Of a stretch of DNA of 36,919 nucleotides, positions 33,464-36,919 are shown piece by piece (the first letter of the stretch is position 1; each line of letters opens with the position of its first letter). Position numbers and translations under genes: made by a program. This stretch comes from Aquificota bacterium (lineage in GTDB: Bacteria > Aquificota > Aquificia > Aquificales > Hydrogenothermaceae), in the NCBI GenBank assembly GCA_013153235.1, contig JAADEU010000057.1:1-36919 (forward strand), given 5' to 3'. A model generated the notes under the pieces. The model saw nothing but the letters and a program-made list of their open reading frames with translations. It was not told the origin of the DNA and made no database searches.

Positions 33464-33607
33464 TTGGGTCTTTACGACAGGGACTATATGAGGGAAAGGT
33501 CCCAATCCGGTCATTCAGGAGGAAAGTCCCCTGACAACAAAAACCTTCTTATCATTGTTGCAGTTATTTCTTTTATTTTAGGTTTTATTTTAGGTAAAAT
33601 TATTTAA
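33464..33607 (+). CDS. Small single-helix membrane protein (47 aa)
   Basis: This short gene starts at a TTG (33464) with an excellent ribosome binding site AAGGAGG (33449-33455). The product opens MGLYDRDYMRERSQSGHSGG, followed by a Lys/Asn linker and one transmembrane helix (NLLIIVAVISFILGFILG) at the C-terminus. The cytoplasmic part has a Tyr-Asp-Arg-Asp-Tyr motif like that at the start of some zinc-ribbon and rhomboid-associated proteins. The gene is 3 bases after the LapA-like gene and 22 before the aldolase gene, so it is in the operon. Function unknown. Confidence 0.8.
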   Translation: MGLYDRDYMRERSQSGHSGGKSPDNKNLLIIVAVISFILGFILGKII

Positions 33608-33629
33608 ACAGAGTTCAAGGAGGGAAAAA

Positions 33630-34433
33630 TTGGGTATAGGCAAAAGGGTTAGGCTCGAAAGAATAATGAACAGGGATACAGGCAAAACCGTTATCGTTCC
33701 CATGGACCACGGTGTAAGCTCAGGCCCGATGAAGGGGCTTATTAACATAAAAGAAACTGTAGAAAAAATCGCAGAGGGTGGGGCTAACGCAATAATTCTC
33801 CACAAAGGCATAGTTGAGCAGGGACACAGGGGGAAAGGCAAAGATGTAGGCCTTATTATCCACATGTCAGCATCAACAGACCTCTCCCTGAGGAAAAACG
33901 ACAAGGTTCTGGTATGCACAGTTGAGGAAGCCATAAAACTCGGAGCAGACGGCGTTTCCATACACGTTAATATAGGTGCAGAAGACGAAAAACAGATGCT
34001 GAAGGATTTTGGGGCCGTATCAAAGGCCTGCCTTGACTGGCAGATGCCACTGGTTGCAATGCTCTACTACAGAGGTCCAGAAGTAAAAAATCCCTTTGAC
34101 CCTGACGCCATAGCCCACATAGCAAGACTCGGGGCAGAGCTCGGTGCAGATATAGTAAAGGTCCCTTATACCGGGGACCCGGAAAGCTTCAGGAAGGTTG
34201 TAGAAGGCTGCCCGGTTCCGGTGGTTATAGCAGGAGGTCCCAAAGTCAATTCCGACAGGGAACTTCTCCAGATGATATACGACGCAGTTGTCGTGGCCGG
34301 ATGTGCAGGACTGTCTGTGGGAAGGAACATCTTCCAGCATGATAATGTCTCAAAGATAACTTACGTCCTATCAAAAATCGTCCATGAAAATATAACAGTT
34401 GATGAAGCCCTTGAAATACTGAACCAGCAATAA
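33630..34433 (+). CDS. Class I aldolase of the DhnA family: ADH synthase or fructose-bisphosphate aldolase
   Basis: This 267-residue TIM-barrel protein belongs to the archaeal-type class I aldolase family (FbaB/DhnA), which includes fructose-1,6-bisphosphate aldolase and 2-amino-3,7-dideoxy-D-threo-hept-6-ulosonate (ADH) synthase, the first step of an alternative aromatic amino acid route. VIVPMDHGVSSGP near the N-terminus and the Schiff-base lysine in ADIVKVPYTGD are visible, as is the GGPKV phosphate-binding loop. Motif alone cannot separate the two activities; the opening of the gene resembles the ADH synthase subgroup. The start is a TTG (33630) with AAGGAGGG 5 bases upstream. Confidence 0.85.
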   Translation: MGIGKRVRLERIMNRDTGKTVIVPMDHGVSSGPMKGLINIKETVEKIAEGGANAIILHKGIVEQGHRGKGKDVGLIIHMSASTDLSLRKNDKVLVCTVEEAIKLGADGVSIHVNIGAEDEKQMLKDFGAVSKACLDWQMPLVAMLYYRGPEVKNPFDPDAIAHIARLGAELGADIVKVPYTGDPESFRKVVEGCPVPVVIAGGPKVNSDRELLQMIYDAVVVAGCAGLSVGRNIFQHDNVSKITYVLSKIVHENITVDEALEILNQQ

Positions 34434-34437
34434 ATGA

Positions 34438-35646
34438 ATGAAAAAAATCGTTGTTGTTGGCGGAGGATACGCAGGTGTATCCTTCGCCCGCAGGTTCTCC
34501 AGACTGAACGCAGATGCCGAGGTTTACATAATTGACCAGAATCCGTACCAGTATCTCCAGCCTGAGGTATACAACTTTATAGCCAATAAATACCTTATAT
34601 CAGACATAATCATAGACCTGTCCACCCTTGCAAGGGGACTGGGAGATAGATTTTTCTTCTTTAAAGAAAAAGTCACCTATATAGATTTTGATAAAAACCG
34701 TATAGAAGGTGAAAAATTCGGTCTCAACTACGATTATCTGGTGCTTTCTGTAGGAAGCAGAACATTTTTCCCCCCGATAGAAGGACTGAGGGAACACGCC
34801 TCAGGTGTCAAAACCCTGGACAGGAGTCTTAATTTCAAACAGAAATTTGAGAAAAAGATACTCCAGAAGATAAAAGAAGAAGAAAAATGCTACATACAGA
34901 AGGACAGCCAGTTTAATATCGTGGTTGGTGGCGCAGGTCTGGCAGGCGTCGAGATTGCCGCGGAGATGGCACACTACTCAAGAGAGTTTTTTAAAAAAAT
35001 TGGATTTTTATGTGACGGGCTGAACATTTCAATAGTAGAAGCAGCTGACAGAATACTGCCCGGGATTGACCCATTTGTTTACGAAACTGCCTACAGAAGG
35101 CTAAAATCCCTTGGGGTCAACATCTACACAGGCAAAAAGATTGTAAAAGTAGACGCAACAGATGTATATCTGGAGGATGGAACCTGTATAAAACAGGACT
35201 TTTTTATATGGACTGGGGGAATTGTGGCAAGCAGCCTTATATCAAAACTGGGTATTAAAACAAACAGAAGAAACCAGGCCATTGTGGATGAGTACTTTAA
35301 CCCTGAAGGCATAGATAATGTTTTTATAATAGGAGACTGTGGAGAGATAAAGGACTTTCGCACCGGAGAAGTTCTGCCACCTATGGCACAGATTGCCATC
35401 CAGACAGGGGAGATAACGGCAGGATACATAAATTCCCTCCTTAAAGGCTCAAAACCTGAACCTGTAAGTCCGGTATTCAGGGGGATGGTTTCTGCACTGG
35501 GTGGAAGATACGGGGTCGGTATGATAAAAAATGGTATAAAATTTAAGGGTTTTCCGGCGTACCTGTTTAAAGAGGCTGTATTTTTACACTACAAACTGCC
35601 ACTGAGGTATATCTCAAAAAAAGGATACAGGAGTCTTACAGAATAA
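34438..35646 (+). CDS. ndh: Type II NADH dehydrogenase-like flavoprotein
   Basis: This 402-residue pyridine nucleotide-disulphide oxidoreductase has an N-terminal FAD motif (VVVGGGYAG, 5-13), an NAD(P)H-binding motif (VVGGAGLAGVEIA, about 162-174), a GDCGE FAD-contact motif, and an AQIAIQTGE segment matching the quinone-side motif of NDH-2. It has no redox cysteine pair, which argues against disulphide reductases, and no cysteines in sulfide:quinone oxidoreductase positions. A peripheral membrane enzyme passing electrons from NADH to quinone without pumping is the best reading. The gene starts 4 bases after the aldolase stop; its stop shares one base with the next ATG. Confidence 0.85.
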   Translation: MKKIVVVGGGYAGVSFARRFSRLNADAEVYIIDQNPYQYLQPEVYNFIANKYLISDIIIDLSTLARGLGDRFFFFKEKVTYIDFDKNRIEGEKFGLNYDYLVLSVGSRTFFPPIEGLREHASGVKTLDRSLNFKQKFEKKILQKIKEEEKCYIQKDSQFNIVVGGAGLAGVEIAAEMAHYSREFFKKIGFLCDGLNISIVEAADRILPGIDPFVYETAYRRLKSLGVNIYTGKKIVKVDATDVYLEDGTCIKQDFFIWTGGIVASSLISKLGIKTNRRNQAIVDEYFNPEGIDNVFIIGDCGEIKDFRTGEVLPPMAQIAIQTGEITAGYINSLLKGSKPEPVSPVFRGMVSALGGRYGVGMIKNGIKFKGFPAYLFKEAVFLHYKLPLRYISKKGYRSLTE

Positions 35647-36617
35647 TGAAGGTTCTTATCACAGGGGCAGCAGGCTTCATAGGAAGTCATTTATGCGATA
35701 AATTTATAAAAGAAGGCTTTTATGTTATAGGCCTTGACAACTTTCTGACAGGAAGTCCTGACAACATAGCCCATTTATTTGGAAACAAAAATTTCAGGTT
35801 TGTTGAGTACGACGTAACCAACTACATATACATACCTGATGATATAGACATAATACTGCACTTTGCATGCCCCGCCTCACCGGTTGATTATCTCAAACAT
35901 CCGATTCACACAATGAAGGTTGATTCCCTTGGAACACTCCACACACTGGGTCTTGCCAAAAAGAAAAGGGCAAGATACGTATTCGCCTCAACTTCAGAAG
36001 TGTACGGGGACCCCCAGATTCATCCCCAGCCTGAAAGCTACTGGGGTAATGTGAATCCTGTCGGAATAAGGTCTGTATATGACGAGGCAAAAAGGTTTTC
36101 AGAAGCCATGAGTATGGCGTACCACAGGGAACACGGGATTGATGTAAGGATTGCCAGGATTTTCAATACATACGGTGAGAGGATGAGACTGAACGACGGC
36201 AGGGTGATACCCAACTTCATATGCTACGCTCTGGAAAACAGAAATCTACCTGTTTACGGTGACGGTAGCCAGACGAGGAGTTTCTGTTATATAGATGACC
36301 TTATAGAAGGTATATTCAGACTGACTGTGATGGATGGTCTTGAAGGAGAGATATTCAACCTGGGCAACCCTGAGGAGTACACCATATTAGAACTGGCATC
36401 AAAGATAATCCAGAAAACCGGTTCCCAATCAACTGTTGAATTTTTACCACCTATGGAGGACGACCCTAAAAAAAGATGCCCGGATATATCAAAGGCCAGA
36501 AGGATTTTAAACTGGGAACCAAAAATTTCCCTTGACGAAGGACTTGAAAATACGATACAGTATTTTAAACTTAAGTTAAACAAAAACAAAAAAAATCCAG
36601 CAGACGGAGGAGCTTAA
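35646..36617 (+). CDS. NAD-dependent sugar-nucleotide epimerase, UDP-glucuronate decarboxylase type
   Basis: This 323-residue SDR enzyme has GAAGFIGSHL (7-16), the catalytic Thr-Ser-Glu (116-118, TSEVYGDP) and Tyr145/Lys149 (YDEAK). The ASPVDY stretch (77-82) and the YGDGSQTRSFCYIDDL segment are characteristic of UDP-xylose synthase (UXS), which turns UDP-glucuronate into UDP-xylose; dTDP-glucose dehydratase relatives lack these. It would supply a sugar for envelope polysaccharide or glycoprotein. ATG overlaps ndh by one base. Confidence 0.85.
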   Translation: MKVLITGAAGFIGSHLCDKFIKEGFYVIGLDNFLTGSPDNIAHLFGNKNFRFVEYDVTNYIYIPDDIDIILHFACPASPVDYLKHPIHTMKVDSLGTLHTLGLAKKKRARYVFASTSEVYGDPQIHPQPESYWGNVNPVGIRSVYDEAKRFSEAMSMAYHREHGIDVRIARIFNTYGERMRLNDGRVIPNFICYALENRNLPVYGDGSQTRSFCYIDDLIEGIFRLTVMDGLEGEIFNLGNPEEYTILELASKIIQKTGSQSTVEFLPPMEDDPKKRCPDISKARRILNWEPKISLDEGLENTIQYFKLKLNKNKKNPADGGA

Positions 36618-36618
36618 G

Positions 36619-36717
36619 ATGGAGCCATGGATTCCTTTTATCATCATGACAATCTTTACAATCATCACAGGTATCCTTGCATTTGTTGCAGGAGCATTAA
36701 AAAGAGGAGAAGAATAA
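36619..36717 (+). CDS. Small single-helix membrane peptide (32 aa)
   Basis: An ATG two bases after the epimerase stop, with GGAGGAG at 36606-36612, encodes a 32-residue peptide: a short N-terminus (MEPW), one hydrophobic helix (IPFIIMTIFTIITGILAFVA) and a basic-acidic end (KRGEE). It resembles small subunits of membrane complexes in shape only. It is supported by start, ribosome binding site, position and amphipathic pattern, so it is probably real; function unknown. Confidence 0.65.
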   Translation: MEPWIPFIIMTIFTIITGILAFVAGALKRGEE

Positions 36718-36726
36718 TTTAGATAG

Positions 36727-36919
36727 TTGAGTTCCAATGAACAGATAGGAAACATCTTTTTCTTTGGTTTCCTGTCTTTTTTCCTTTTTTTAGGATACCT
36801 GCTGTTTAAGCCTTTTTTAAAGGTAATTATTCTGTCAATTCTCATCACAATAATTTTTTATCCTCTTTACCTTAAACTACTTATAAAACTGAAAAGTCCA
36901 CTGATTTCTTCCTTTTTAA
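36727..36919 (+). CDS. AI-2E family transporter, N-terminal part (partial)
   Basis: From a TTG at 36727 an open frame runs to the window edge: about 64 residues. Two membrane helices (about 7-24 and 29-47) match the opening of the AI-2E/UPF0118 permease family, including LFKPFLKVIILSILITII and the PLYLKLLIKLK loop. An in-frame TAG directly precedes the TTG, so the start cannot be further upstream. The ribosome binding site (GGAGAAG) is 14 bases away, so the start is uncertain. Such proteins export AI-2 or exchange ions with protons. Confidence 0.7.
   Translation, partial: MSSNEQIGNIFFFGFLSFFLFLGYLLFKPFLKVIILSILITIIFYPLYLKLLIKLKSPLISSFL

Noticed and set aside
1..36919. tRNA genes, CRISPR arrays, insertion sequences, integrases
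   Set aside because: None were seen when reading both strands; no short direct-repeat array, transposase motif or cloverleaf-like segment was found.

Overview
This window looks like ordinary chromosome from a thermophilic, chemolithotrophic-type bacterium. AGA/AGG arginine and ATA isoleucine codons dominate, genes are short and often overlap by 1-8 bases, and proteins are rich in Lys, Glu and Ile. The gene set (HslUV, an LptE-type lipoprotein, HerA/NurA, an archaeal-type class I aldolase/ADH synthase, an ADP-forming acyl-CoA synthetase, a single-cluster ferredoxin, type II NADH dehydrogenase) fits a diderm of the phylum Aquificota. A Persephonella-like member of the Hydrogenothermaceae is my best guess, but that is inference. 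I saw no tRNA, rRNA, insertion sequence, phage gene or CRISPR array.

Layout. 1-5474 (minus): pyrG, a fused ADP-forming acyl-CoA synthetase, hslU, a small coiled-coil protein and the first codons of a gene leaving the window. 5597-7961 (plus): argS and a SPOR-domain envelope protein, ending at a terminator shared with a convergent CgeB-type glycosyltransferase gene (7989-9260). 9328-13342 (plus): an RCK/Usp-like subunit overlapping a CPA2 cation/proton antiporter, then a DnaQ-like exonuclease and proC, whose stop codon region overlaps that of convergent hemW. 14559-14783: a ferredoxin with a clear promoter and strong ribosome binding site.

14812-22606 (minus) is the most unusual part. It is one tightly packed series: a HerA ATPase with an N-terminal phospholipase-D-type nuclease domain, obg, an unknown membrane-anchored protein, an unknown 147-residue protein, nurA, a ComEA-like helix-hairpin-helix protein, a creatininase-family hydrolase, a Sir2-family deacylase and a small membrane protein. 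HerA and NurA form a known DNA-end-processing machine. Here they share an operon, HerA carries a second nuclease domain, and an unknown protein is coupled directly to nurA. I regard this as the best candidate for an undescribed system. It reads as a resident DNA-processing module rather than an acquired defence island, because obg and other housekeeping genes are embedded in it.

22686-24336 (minus): rpmB and a GlcD-type FAD oxidase, facing a rhodanese gene (24583-24933, plus) across a 246-base region with three inverted repeats. 24982-29364 (minus): rsmD, coaD, lptE, holA, ruvB, nadA, nearly all overlapping or abutting. 29419-36919 (plus): a secreted NlpC/P60 hydrolase, hslV, a PriA that has lost its ATPase motifs, a HIT protein, a LapA-like membrane protein, a 47-residue membrane protein, the class I aldolase/ADH synthase, NDH-2, a UDP-glucuronate-decarboxylase-type epimerase, a 32-residue membrane peptide and the start of an AI-2E-family permease. 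HslV and HslU, usually adjacent, lie about 28 kb apart on opposite strands.
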